Below are positions 39,614 to 51,550 of a stretch of 64,000 bases of DNA, in pieces. Both the position numbers and the translations under genes were made by a program. The stretch lies in NCBI RefSeq assembly GCF_019649055.1, contig NW_026570253.1, positions 496,001-560,000 on the forward strand, given 5' to 3'. The DNA is from Paramacrobiotus metropolitanus (lineage: Eukaryota; Tardigrada; Eutardigrada; Parachela; Macrobiotidae). The stretch's first letter is position 1, and every line of letters starts with the position of its first letter. The notes under the pieces are model-generated. The model was not told where the DNA came from. It ran no database searches and saw only the letters and a program-made list of their open reading frames with translations.

Positions 39614-40183
39614 GCGCTGTGATTAATGCGGACGCTGATGGAGGATAATCAGTGGGAGGAAGCAGTAATATAATTTGATGGCATTTATCGATAATTGTGC
39701 TGCAGGGATGGGCGTCGGGAGGAATGTTTAAAATCGCTCACTGTATTGTCTTTGAGTTCTTTTTTTGTTTTTTAATGCTTATTAGAAGAGATGCTGTTTT
39801 AGTCGGTTTTTACAGATGATGTATAAGTACTCAATTGTTTACATTCGTTGGGTTTGTCTTTTCACGTCGTTTGACTGAGGTATGAAGAAAATATGCTTTA
39901 ATCTGCGTTTTCTCATGAGCGATAGGAAAGCTTTTGTGTTGTATTTGAAGATCAGATAAAATTTTCCGCTTGCGTAGGTAGCCAAAATGATCATTTTAGC
40001 CGCCGCATGTTTAGGTCACTGTGGCTGAAGATAAAACGAGGCAGTGCCGCTTCCGTTTTTGGAACAATTATGGAAGGAGCGGCCGCGTTAAATGAAGTTA
40101 ATGAAGACCGTTATTGATTTTCAAATACAGATATGTATTCGTGTGTTATTGTTATGCGACAAATGGGTACATGAACAGTAATT

Positions 40184-40189
40184 AATAAA
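40184..40189 (+). terminator. Polyadenylation signal AATAAA for PHIP
   Basis: First AATAAA after the PHIP stop, giving a 3' untranslated region of roughly 590 bases. Earlier variant signals were not excluded. Confidence 0.4.
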
Positions 40190-40389
40190 ATTAGTAATGA
40201 GTAGTTTTAGCGCGTCTGTGTTTAGTACTTTTATTTTAATTCAACGTTATATATCGACTTCAACAAAAAACTCTTGATTCTCACAAATGTTTATATCGCG
40301 AATAGTTAGTTATCCCCACAAGTTAACGCGTCGACTAAAACGAACCTTGGCAAAAGTGATTAACTGCCAGCCGTTGGGCAGGAGAAATT

Positions 40390-40830
40390 TAATAATTATT
40401 TTAATTTATGCGAGCGAGATTCACCTGTGGCATACGCAGTCCGGGTAGCTTGACGATTTCTTTCAGTAGGAGGGCAACTGCTTTTCCCCATGGGCCGAAC
40501 GTTTCGAAAGCCAGTGCTCGAAGATGTATGTGACCTCCGTATATGAACACAGCCCGACCTTCCTATCCTCCACTTGCGCGGCTGTGGATCCCGCAGTAAC
40601 TGAGTGGATTTCCGGTGCGAGAGAGCAACGGTGTCCACTGTCCACACAGGCAGCCTCCCAAGCGAAGCACATACCGCCTTTCCAAGCAAAAGGGGTGCGC
40701 CCATCCGGACGACTTTCTGAAGTATGGGTGTTCCTCGGAGATTCAGTTTTGCAGGGTTGCCTGCGGCTGCGGATACCCCTAACCATTCCTGCAACCGAAA
40801 GCCAACTGGCCAATCAGCTGTTGCGTGTTG
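40390..40830 (-). mobile_element. Decayed retrotransposon polyprotein fragment (C-terminal part)
   Basis: Minus-strand frames carry word order typical of the region after reverse transcriptase in many invertebrate retroelements: RPDG...W..G....WEAACVDS, then VTAGSTAAQVEDRK, then TFGPWGKAVALLLKEIVKL near the end. It is GC-richer than its surroundings. The fragment is broken and short, has no ends that can be defined and no reverse transcriptase core in the window. It is probably a 5'-truncated non-LTR element, but the family cannot be fixed from this piece. Confidence 0.6.
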
Positions 40831-41208
40831 GCCATGACCACCCGGTGAAGGCAGTTAAGATGGAACCCCTAACAGCTGATGTTTCGCTGCATCGCTTGTT
40901 TTCGCTCATGTGGTGTTGAAATTTGGAGAGTTAGTAATTTTGTGGATTTTAGTTTACCTTTCCTTGAACATCTCCCTCATCTTTTCGCTATTTTTTACTG
41001 AAAGCTATGGCAAAACAGCTGTCTCTTAGCCAGTTGTTGGATGGTCAGTGGTGTAGTCTTCGGAACACGGAATAGACCATTGATGGCAGTTTTACTTTGC
41101 GACGAAATTTTATTTTGTTTGTTCGTTTTCGCTAAGTGTGAGGACTATAGTCTACATTGATTTTCTGTTGGGCCTTCTTGTCTGCTTCGGTGTGTACTCA
41201 CTATTCAG

Positions 41209-42245
41209 ATGGCAGAGCCAGACTCCGTTCAGCCGTACGTAGTTTTGATCCTCAGCGGGAAGCGCAAAGCAGGCAAAGACTACATTGCCAATCGTCTGCT
41301 GCGGAAATTCGGCGAAGAGATCGCCACCATCATCCATCTGTCGGGCCCGCTGAAGTCAGAGTATGCCCGTCTCTTCTCGCTCGATTATGACCGTCTCCTG
41401 TCAGCGGACACCTACAAAGAGACCTATCGCGAGGATATGATCGCGTGGGGCGAACAGAAGCGCCGCGATGATCCGGGATACTTCTGCCGCCTCGCCACTG
41501 CCAGCCCTTGGGTGGTTGGCAAAAAGGTGGATTGCTAATTATTATTGAATTGTTATAATTATAATTGAATTGAATTGTTACGGACTGTATCTGTAGTGTG
41601 ATATCCTTCAATTGCGCTTTTTGAGTTCTGCAAAAAGTTAAAAACTCAAGTTGTATTATTATGAAGGGATGTTTATTATTCAGCCAAAAAATCTTATTTA
41701 CTATTTATGTATAAGGAAAAAATTGATTCGCGCAGCGAAATCGTAATGGGTTTATTAATAGCGTAATTCGAAAGTTTTCTCATTTTAAACGAGCGATGTT
41801 GGCAAATTTACCAAAGGAAACTCGTGAAAAAACTTGAATGAGTTAGCAATTTACAACATTACAAAGGTCGGCGAAGTTCTTTCTGACCATGGCTTGAATA
41901 GGCAGAATAGCTCACTGCTCATACGTAGTAAGCAGTTCCTCGTGATAGGTTTGGATTATCTGCGATGCGCGGCGTCAGAGTGATCTCCAGTACTTTGCCG
42001 CCTATCCCCATGTCATCCGTATCCGCGTGCGGGCGGACGACGCCACGCGGACGAAGCGGGGCTTTGAGTTCATTGCAGGCATTGATGATGCCGAATCTGA
42101 GTGTGGGCTGGACGCAGTGACAGATTGGGATTATGTGCTGGATAACAGTGATGGCAAAGACAAAGATATCGATACGGAGATTGACAAGCTCATTTCCTAC
42201 GTGGATGAGCAGGCTGATTCGGTGGGCGATGCCGATATTCCATGA
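41209..42245 (+). CDS. PMVK: Phosphomevalonate kinase, animal type
   Basis: Two exons, 41209-41526 and 41949-42245; 204 residues (human 192). The enzyme phosphorylates mevalonate 5-phosphate to the diphosphate in the mevalonate pathway. Animal PMVK belongs to the nucleoside-monophosphate-kinase fold and is unrelated to the GHMP-type fungal and bacterial enzyme. Seen: P-loop-like SGKRKAGKDYIANRLL near residue 16, HLSGPLKSEYARL, and TYKETYREDMIAWGEQKRRD with the following PGYFCR. Exon 2 opens with VWIICDARRQSDLQYF (human WLVSDTRRVSDIQWF) and continues to GIDDAESECGLD. The exon 1 end is placed at AAG|GTGGAT because it keeps the frame and the alignment; GTGGAT is not a strong donor, so the junction could be a few codons earlier. 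The C-terminus is acidic and slightly longer than in human. Confidence 0.95.
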
Positions 42246-43236
42246 AGACAGTGAATATACCAGCTTGCACCTGCTTTTTTGATTTTTTTGTGTCTGGTTG
42301 GTATGTGTTTCTATGTGGGAGGGAAAAAGTGGATTTCATTATGGTATTTCATACATGAGTATTAAATCTGACAAACGGAGAGTTATCACCTGTCTGTGTA
42401 ATAACAATTTAGTAAAATCTGCGGTCACCGACGTAGTATTATCGCATGAGTTGCTTTTAATGGTTTTGCGTTCAGTAATTTTATCTGCGTCGCTGCTACA
42501 TTTGTAGATTTGCGCATGTGACCGGCAAAAATGTCTCCCTTGTCCCCCGGAATCCGGTTTGTGCGCCTAAATTAACTCCTAATTGAATGATTAAACAATT
42601 CAAACTTTTATTTCATATTTCCATAAACGATATCGAAAGAGACAATATAAAAAAACAAAATTTGAAAGATTTTTCTAAACAAATCTCAAGCGACAGCTGA
42701 ACTGAATTATCGCGACAGCATTACGAAATACATAATACTCACAAGGAACTCAGATTACATGAGAATAAGGACAAAAACTTTTTCGTCCGGTCACCCGCAA
42801 ACAACTAAACCAAAAACAACATATATAAACAAAAAAAACAAACTGAACTGTCACTTCAAAGTTTCAAGATTTGGCACATGCATAAATCGAAGGGCAGATC
42901 CAATCCAAGAGACACCTATAACAATACAACAAATAATCAATCAAGCAACCACATTAATACTACTTGTTACAGTAAATGAGCGATACAAAAACGCAAGATA
43001 TAAAAAATTGCAAAATTTGTAAAGTAACTAATAGGTATGATGTAAAATTATGTGACTGTAAATGCCCAACGAATTATTACAAGAAATTCACCATTCGAAA
43101 AATGTCGGCCACAGTTCACCTAACAACAAGGCTGAACCGAGAACCAGATAGTATCAAGTAAAAAACCAACGATCCACAAACCAATAATTAAAAGTTACGT
43201 AGCCTTACACAGAAAACTTCCCACCATAAAGTCTTT
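42246..43236. other. Intergenic region, no gene seen
   Basis: AT-rich, A-rich on the plus strand from about 42600 to 43190, between the tail-to-tail PMVK and RS-tail genes. Short open frames here show no coding character. Confidence 0.5.
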
Positions 43237-46200
43237 TCACGAATCTTTCGAACAACTCGCGGTATGCCGGCGTCCCGAATAGTGATGCGGTTCGGCATCC
43301 CGCTCTCTTCGGCTGTGTTCCTGTTTGGAATGGCGCAGCGATGTACGATCATGCGATCGACTGCCAGTACGATCGCCTGACCGGCTACGCGAACGACTGC
43401 GGCGTCGCTCCTCTCGCCGGTGGCCCGTGGATCGACCAGGCTTCTCTGTTTCTCTGTGAGATCGCGGATATTCCGAAAAATAAGCCGACTTTGTATGGTG
43501 GCGGTGCTGTTTTTTATCTGATGTTGTGGAACGATTGTCAATATCTCCACTGACTGCCCCACCAGCACCGCGTCCGTAATGGGCCGCGACCGCGGCGTTT
43601 CGAGGCTTCCAAACAGGATTACGTCCACGATAGTGTGGCGAGATCCACCTAATAGCAAAACACTTATAGCAAAAATTCCAACCGAAGAATTGTATCTAAG
43701 AGACTTCTCGAATTTTCAGAGATACAAATACTGTTTTCATTATCAATCCTGATCATCTGCTATTTCTTTAAAATCATCCAGTCATGTAATACGGTAGTTA
43801 CGCGGTTTATTAGCTAGTACTAAGTTAGTACTACTAACTACTAACAATAAGTAAATTACCGTAATTATCGAATTTGCACCCCTGGGGTGCAAATAGTTCA
43901 AACATCCTGGAGGAGGGGGGCTTATTTCGGGGAGGGGGCTTTATTTCGGGGGGTGGTACTATTTTTCAAACAGCATTTTTTCGAGGGGGCCGTTATTTTT
44001 CGAACAACTATGCATCCAGTTCTAACTGTTCTATTGATACTGAACGTAGTAAATACCGGTATTTGCAATTTCACAACCTTACGAGCAGCATTCCGAAGCC
44101 TCGCACCACATTATTTTTTTAAAGTTTGTCTGTTTATTCATCAAATCATAACAATTATTATGTAGCAGTTTGCGGTATATCTATCATTTTGTGGCGCTTA
44201 ACATTTAATAACGCCCCCTGGGCGGTAAATTCGGGGTTAGGCGTTATTTTTCAAACGGGTTTCGGGAGGGGGGCTTATTACGGAGGGGGGCCTTATTACG
44301 GGGAGAGGTGCAAATTCGATAATTACGGGTATACATATGGCAGTAAAATATATTTTGCTAATTTTGCACTATATTATTCATATACAGTATATATTCACGA
44401 TAACGCTGACTGAACTGCCGCAGTTGAGACGGGTCAAACTATAGCATGTAGGCCCGTAGAGAGCCAGGGTCAAAGGTCATGGGTCCTTAGTCAAGGGGCC
44501 ATGGTCAAACTACAGTCTTTACCACCAACAAGTACATTTTTTTTAATACAATAACTAATTCAAGCTAATCCATCCAAGACTCTAATTCAAAGCTAACCTA
44601 TCCAAGACTCTTATCCGGGATTGTCTTAATGCAACTATGTAATTCAGAAGGTACCCTTTTTAACGAGGTTACCCACCAATCTTTAGTAGATTCATATTTT
44701 CGTCCTTCATCCTCAGTGTCATACTTGGTCTGCTCTTTTTGGTATCGCGATGGGCGCTGTCCTCGCGGTGGCATACCTTTGCCCCGCTTGGCAGGAAGCT
44801 TTTGGGCGTGTCTCCGGCGCTCCTCCCGCTGCTCATTAATGCTTTTCTCTACTTCGCCGTCTTCCCGCGATGATGTCGACCGCTCCGCATCGCGGACAAA
44901 TCCTTCCACTACCTCTTCGTAGTCCTTCAGAACTCCGCAGGGGGAAAACACGGCTGACAGAGAAGCAGCACGTCCGATACTCTCCGTCTCCGATGCGGAA
45001 ATGTCCGAGGTCAAATCATCTACCGCTGGACGTTGAACGGGACGGGGAAGAAGCAGCACTGGTTCGGGCGGCGGAGGAAGGAGTGGGAGTCTAGCTATTT
45101 CACTCAGCAGCGATCCTGGTTCGGCCTCCTCAAGGAAAGTGGGCTCGGATTTGATTTCCATTTTGCTATTATAGAAACCGTCGATACATAATCCACAAAA
45201 CAAATGCAACGAAAATTTCAATATCGTTATTGCTAAATGAAATTAGATCCAAAGAATTTCGGCCAAGTAATGATAATAAGCAAGGAAAACAAAATTAGGT
45301 AAAGGTAGGACAACATTTTGCCTAAAATAAAAAGGTCAGGCTACAATAACTTATGAACAACTAAACACATGCCCAGATACAATCAGATGTGAAATAAAAA
45401 AATTACTGACCAACTTTAATAGTCATCGTTAGTGAAAATTAATTGACGCGAGCTTTATACTTAATGCACAACCGAAGAACCCATGCTGCACTCACATATC
45501 TCTGGTATCTGGAGCATCTTGAGAGACCTCTTCGAATGCTGAGCTAAACCATCCCAGCTTCTGCTGCTGCAAAGCGATTTCCGCATCTTTTTGGGCGATA
45601 CGCTCGCACAGCTCTTCGGTCCTCGATTTTTCAATGATCTGGGGTGTAGCAAGACGAGCAGCGTCTGTAGCCGGCTGCGAGTAGGATGAAGGCTACAATC
45701 GAGAAGACCTTTGTCGAAATCATAATTCTATGAGTAATAACAACGTTTAATTTAGCTATTATGATAAATAAAAAAATCAAAACAAATAACACGTAATACA
45801 AAACAAATAATACTAATAACACCTTTCTACGATTACACCTACCGGTTGGATGTGTGCATTTCGTGCATTTTCTCCAAATCTTATCTGTATCTGTTCCCTC
45901 AGATGCCGATACTGTGCAGTTGTCCAAGGCGAAACGGTACAGCCCAAAACCCTCTGCGTTAATTTGGCCGCAACATTCAAAAGAAGTTTCTACAAACGCC
46001 GATTGCATCACTCGCACGTCCATCATCACCAGATAATATTCGCCAAAAAAAACCCCATCGTATTTAAATGATAATACTCGGAATTTCCTACTTTCTAATA
46101 TTGCTGATTTGTCAGTGTAATAACTCCGCCTTGCATCTGATCAGTAAAAACAACTACTTCTATCCTACAAACCATCGAAATATTGCTATTATCACATCGC

Positions 46201-49200
46201 TTATGAAATGCCCACTATTCCTTGTTACAAATATTACGCCATCATCAGCATATTACAGAGCATTAGAGCTTGGTCCCTGTGCGTTAACCTACCACCACCA
46301 CGCTCTCATCCACACAATTCATGCTAAACAAAGGCGCATCCGTGTCGAACCACAACGGGTCGACAAATGCAGAGTTGATAAAACGCGCCAGCGTATCCTG
46401 CCCGTTCACGACGACGGGCCTATTCCTGCAAAACGCATGTAAATCTTTAAGCTATGATTTTACTGTTCGACAAAAAAAAATTAAAGCACTATATTTAAAA
46501 ACCATATAATAACCATCATAATTATTATTTATTATCACCGTCTTTCAGACTCACCACAGGGCTGTGTACATGTACTGCTGCTCAAATTGTGTGGCCGTGC
46601 CGAACACGCCCGCCGACCATGCCGACACGAGCCGGACAATCACAGCGCCAATATCCCGAAATTCTGCACTGCGATGCAACGCCCAGATCAGAACGACCAT
46701 TTGCTGAAAAGGCAAACTCATTGCATTTGCTTCATAGTCTTTTAATCGTTTATTGTTACTAACAGAAAAATTAGTAATAAATCACTTGCTTACAGCAAAG
46801 CAACAATGTGACATTTTGCAGTAACGTAATGACGTACGTACAATACAATAACGCTTCAAAGAATACAACATCCAAAGCACAACCACTACACTAGTATTCA
46901 TAAAAACCAGCGAAATTCTCATGCCGAACAGTCTCGGGAGTCGGAACAGAGCTACGTCTATAGATGAACCTTGCTATGGATCGCGGCATAGTTGTAAACA
47001 GAAATTACAGTACAAGTAATTTTCTGGGCACTCGATCTCCTTTTAAAAATCCAATATCTACGGCTGGATTCCCAGGCGTATAAAGATATAAGCATTAAAG
47101 GCATCAATTTCCAGATACACAAGTCATAATTAGTTAGTTACTTACTAACCGAGATCTGTTCCAATAATTTCATAATAATCGAAAGTTTTTGCATGGTAAC
47201 AGTAATAATCATAAGTATGGACTTCGTGAGGATATTAGCAGATTGAGGTTACCCCCCAACCTCTGTTTTTTAATCAAAACCGACTACAGATTCAAAATCA
47301 GCGCATTTTTCTGATCTAGAAATCATCCTTCAAAGTCAGAAAAGGTCAAAACCAAAATCTGATTTGGTTATAACTAACGCGTTAAAACTGGAAGAAGAGA
47401 AATTTTCACCGAGCGCTCCTGGGGACCGTCGAAATATTTTTCTGACATCATATTCGGATTCAGCGTTGCCGATTCACCTAGAATAAGTATTCAGAATGCA
47501 GAAACAAACTTTTTTGTCTCTGACTCCACTGCCACCACCCCAGGTAGTTCTGGGGCACTGGGGGGGCGGCAGTCAGAATTTGGTTGTGACCTTTTCTGAC
47601 TTTGAAGGATGATTTCTGATGCGCTGATTCTGAATCTGTGGTCGGTTTTGGTTCAAAAACAGAGGTTGGGGGGTAACCTCAATTTGCTAATATCCTTACG
47701 AAGTCCATTATCACAAGTACAGTGCTAGCGATACTGAAACGTACCCATGGCGTGCAAATATTCTGCAACACCTGATGGGTGCGCCATATTCGCAGGGCCA
47801 TCTGAACACCAAATCGCAGCGTCGGCTCCCAAGCAATGCTCGTCTAAAACCAAAGCGCGCAAATCAATTCAAAATAAACCAAATTAACTGCAACCGGAAG
47901 CTAATAAAAACTCGCTTTTTTAACTTCACTAGAATAAATTCGCAGCTACAACGACTTGTTAACAAATTTACTCGAATTCATTCGAGTATACTGTTTTTAC
48001 AGTTTTTTCTATTTTTACATTTTACTCAAATTCATACGAGTACAGTATTTTTACAAAAATGTGTAAATACCCCAGTTCCATTTCTGCCTTACCAGAATGA
48101 AAATCTCCTTGTAAACCAGCAGCAAATATTGAAAACTGGGGACGATTTGTTTATTGTACCATTCCGACAACTGATCGACCGGCGTAATCCGCACATCGTC
48201 CCATACATCCACATATGTAAAGTACACGGACACTTTAAAGACGACAGGAGAGCCCTGGACAGTAGGATCCATAAATTTCACTTCGAAGCGATACTCGTCC
48301 AGCACCCACACCCACGCCTCAATGTGCTCATACCCGTTCGGGCCCTGACTGCCCGAGGGAGCCAGCATTTTCTGCACAATGCAAACCATTGGTATATATT
48401 ACAATCACATTTACCACATAATAAATCCCAACAAATCTATCGAGTGGAACATTTTAGTTACTATACAGTGGCTGAGTATATACACTGATTACGATAAGAA
48501 GTGCGAACTGCAAACACTGGCGAAAGAGCATACAAAGGCCATCAAATTCAAATGGACAAGCTACAGTCTAATGCAACACAAAGTTACAATAATAGGTATA
48601 TTAACCAAGCTAAGAAACGGTTTTCACGTAATGCTACTGAGCACTAACGATAGATACACCAAGGAATTACCTGCAGATGGATTTCCAAAGGAGTTTTCAA
48701 AAATCCCAGAACCTTCAGGAAATGTCGCTTTCGCAGGCATGCTAAAATTTTGCCTTCTTTCCTTTCCAGTGGACACAGTCCAATCAGCATATCTCCAATT
48801 AAGGGACACATGGAATGTAACATCTGCTGACAGCGGGGATCTGCAAGATCTTTCTGTGCGGCAATCAGACATTCCTCCACCATCCCAGTGAATCCCAGGC
48901 ATAATTTCACCTAGAACGGAATATATACAATACATTGCCACAACTAAATATACGGAACGATTATACCAGACAAACTTGATCCAACTTCAAAGCGGTGTCT
49001 ACTGTCTACGTTTACTGTCTACGAGTAGTGCCTCCAGTATTGCTGAAACGTTTTTGTTATTCTAATTTCTTTTGTTAAGATAGGCGCGCCCTTGTCAACA
49101 AAATCTCTATTTCCGCCCGCCGCCGATTTTAATATGCGCTTTCAGGTGGTGCTGGAATTCCAGAGTCGTTTTTAACCTGCTTGGCATTCCAGAAGCGACT

Positions 49201-51550
49201 GAAATTTCGATTTCGTTTGCATAGTTCGATAGCATGTGGATGGAGGCACCTTGAATGCGTTATATTTTTATCGCATAATAGACACAGCGCTAATGAAAAT
49301 TTTTACGGGTGTAGTCAAATGATTGGTCAAGTGTGTGCTTTTCTTTCTGCTCTCTTATGCAGATAACTTGGAAGACTGCAAAACAGATTTGGCTAAGACA
49401 ATTACCTTGATCAGACCTCTTACATTATGACCTCAATGATTACAATCTCCTTGACGAGATAAAACTTGTAACAGTTCTGTGTGAAATGAGCAATAACTGT
49501 TGACAGCTCACAAGCCGGCTGCACCCATGGCGCAAACGGCGCACGCAAAAGCGTTTCATTTGCCGATCTACTCTCCCAAAGCACGCCCCATTAAACGGTG
49601 GCGCCCCATTGAGTATTTAATAACCAAGCAGTCTTTTCGCACTTTCCTTACCAAAAGTTGTTGCTCGGGAATGTAAAATTGCTGGCGGACGAGGTCTGTT
49701 CCAAGCAAATTGGCCCAGATATTGCACATTTCACGGTGGAAACCCGAATCTGACTCCCCAGGATTCTGTAAAATAAAGTGTGCATAATCTGAAATGTCAT
49801 TCACAGCGATTTGTTTGTGAATGGGGTATGCTCTGCAATTAATTTTAAATTTACCACATTATCTGAAAACAAGGACAGGTTTTTAGTTTGTCGCATACCG
49901 TTATTACATTGTTTGATAAATTTATTGAGAAACTGAAAATGCTCATAATCAAAAATTTAAACTAAGTAAATCAAACCGAAATCAATTCGCTTCAACTGCA
50001 TATAGTTTAAACTGCATATCTGTTTGAGGTCACAGTAATTTATTTTTATTTACTAATCTTTTACAAACCATTTGGCGGTCTTTATTTTTTTCCTGCTTTA
50101 GGCGGTCCTGCACCGATCGTTGCACCGCCGACAGAAAATGCGCCAAACCATGCTGCTCGGTTGATCTACAATAAGGAAAAGGCGCTTTTGTTATGTAAAC
50201 TCTGACCAACGATTGGCACGATGCCGGCTATGGGCCAGCTGAATATCCGGCAGATACGGCACTGTGTGAGTGTGTAGTGTGTACGATCACAGACAGTTTA
50301 ATATCAAAGTACGAGTACTTACTTATCGTTAGTATGTATCAAGTTATCAACAACCAGAAACAATTTTGCGCCATAAAGCCATATGCGACCTTCATTACTC
50401 CATTAATCACGACCATCTCCTGCAGTTGACCTGCCACAAAATGGCTATCACCGATGATGACTGCTTTTAAAAAATAAAAGAAGATGATGCTATTAGCCAT
50501 ATGCATTTGACTTGCATTCGTTTAGGCTGTCCAGCCATAATGTGCCCAATGTCCAAAGATAGTAGTAATTTTGAAGCACTAACGTACCGTTCCTATACAA
50601 ACGTATGAGAAGTTTTAAGTTCAAGTCGGTTTCAAAACGGTACAGATTCAGGTCAAATGATAATGCACACAATCTTATCGAAACGCATCTGCCTCGCTTG
50701 CACTAACCATAAGATGTGTGATAAGGATAAAAAAGATATTATCATTCGTTGAAAATTGTTACTTTAAAAATCATAAACCAAATGCTGTGCAAATTGCGAT
50801 ACATAACTGAAAGGAACAAATAATAATTTTATGATAACAATTCAAATAAGTCTAAGTTAATGATAATTATGATAATAATTCAATTAATAATTATAATGAT
50901 TATAATAATTATATCCTCTCTCCGCCTCCCTACTGATGCCAGTTTATTAGCACTAAATAAAATTTCACTTTGCATCTACTGATCTACAAAACACCGAAAA
51001 CATTATGATGTATTCAAATAAAGCATTCGGATATTACGGGCAAATCACAACGTGTATCTATGCTCTGCACTCTGCAGCAGTGTGCCGGGAACTAATCTAA
51101 CCGAGCAATGCAAATTCGCAAGGACTGCACAGACGACATGCGCATTTTGTCGTATCCATTAGGCAGCAATGTAATATAAATATTTATCCACGTGCTGTGT
51201 GTGTACTGCACATACCGGAGTGTCGAGCCCAGCGCCTCGTCTACGTAGAACGACGTCTGGCGATTATTGAGCAGAGTGGCACGGAAGACCTTCAAGGCGT
51301 TCTTCGGAACAGAAGTGGCGCTGCTGGGATCCCCGTACAGATCTGTATTCAGCATAAAGTCCACGTGTTGCGCCAGCTGATCGCTACTCTGCCGCTGCGC
51401 TTCTCGGGAGTCCGGCTGTACGTCCAGCCAAGGACGGTGCAGATCGACCGACACCCAGGCCGATGCTAGCTGCTCGATGCGCGCGTGCAGCTGCTCAATG
51501 GAAGGACCGCTGGACTCCTCCGTGCTGGGCGCCCAGGGACAGGGCTCCAT
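43237..51550 (-). CDS. Unrecognised 831-residue protein with Arg/Ser-rich tail
   Basis: Eleven exons on the minus strand: 51550-51216, 50165-50069, 49765-49652, 48910-48671, 48371-48093, 47843-47745, 46703-46555, 46425-46293, 45692-45496, 45165-44725, 43648-43237. Every junction has GT-AG ends and matching phase, and the frame stays open for 831 residues, which argues strongly for a real gene. I do not recognise the family. The first 530 residues look alpha-helical, with Trp-rich segments (MALRIWRTHQVLQNICTPW; QMVVLIWALHRSAEF). A short coiled coil follows (QIIEKSRTEELCERIAQKDA). Then come a Pro-rich acidic region with an IKSEP sumoylation-like motif and a tail RREERRRSRSRSRSGDRT plus His/Arg. 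RS tails are typical of nuclear RNA-processing proteins, so a nuclear role is inferred. An open frame continues 16 codons upstream of the chosen ATG. Two transposon-like elements sit in its introns. Confidence 0.7.
43859..44328. mobile_element. Non-autonomous DNA transposon-like element, 22-bp TIRs, G-rich core
   Basis: Exact 22-bp terminal inverted repeats starting CCGTAATTATCGAATTTGC lie at 43859-43880 and 44307-44328. The 470-bp interior repeats G-runs of 4-7 alternating with CTTATT on the plus strand at both ends and has no coding capacity. It lies in the last intron of the RS-tail gene. The target-site duplication is unclear. Superfamily not assigned. Confidence 0.75.
47217..47708. mobile_element. 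Non-autonomous DNA transposon-like element, about 140-bp TIRs
   Basis: A 492-bp element whose two ends, 47217-47365 and 47570-47708, are reverse complements with scattered mismatches. The outermost word is ATGGACTTCGT and a run of GGTTACCCCCCAACCTCTG follows inside. The centre (47366-47569) is unique and non-coding. It lies in the sixth intron of the minus-strand RS-tail gene. Long TIRs and no protein suggest a MITE; flanking duplications were not clear. Confidence 0.85.

Larger units (their letters stand above)
39614..41208. other. PHIP 3' region and intergenic DNA with a retroelement relic
   Basis: Holds the PHIP 3' untranslated region (signal AATAAA at 40184-40189), then a decayed retroelement fragment (about 40390-40830), then about 380 bases before phosphomevalonate kinase in which I see no feature. 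Confidence 0.5.

Noticed and set aside
45492-45494. TGA at 45492-45494 as the end of the RS-tail gene's body
   Set aside because: It overlaps a strong donor AT|GTGAGT that joins in phase to the exon at 45165-44725, so the gene continues.
45850-46060. Minus-strand open frame reading GEYYLVMMDVRVMQSAFVETS as an exon of the RS-tail gene
   Set aside because: Its start lacks an acceptor and its end phase does not fit the following coiled-coil exon, whereas skipping it keeps the frame.
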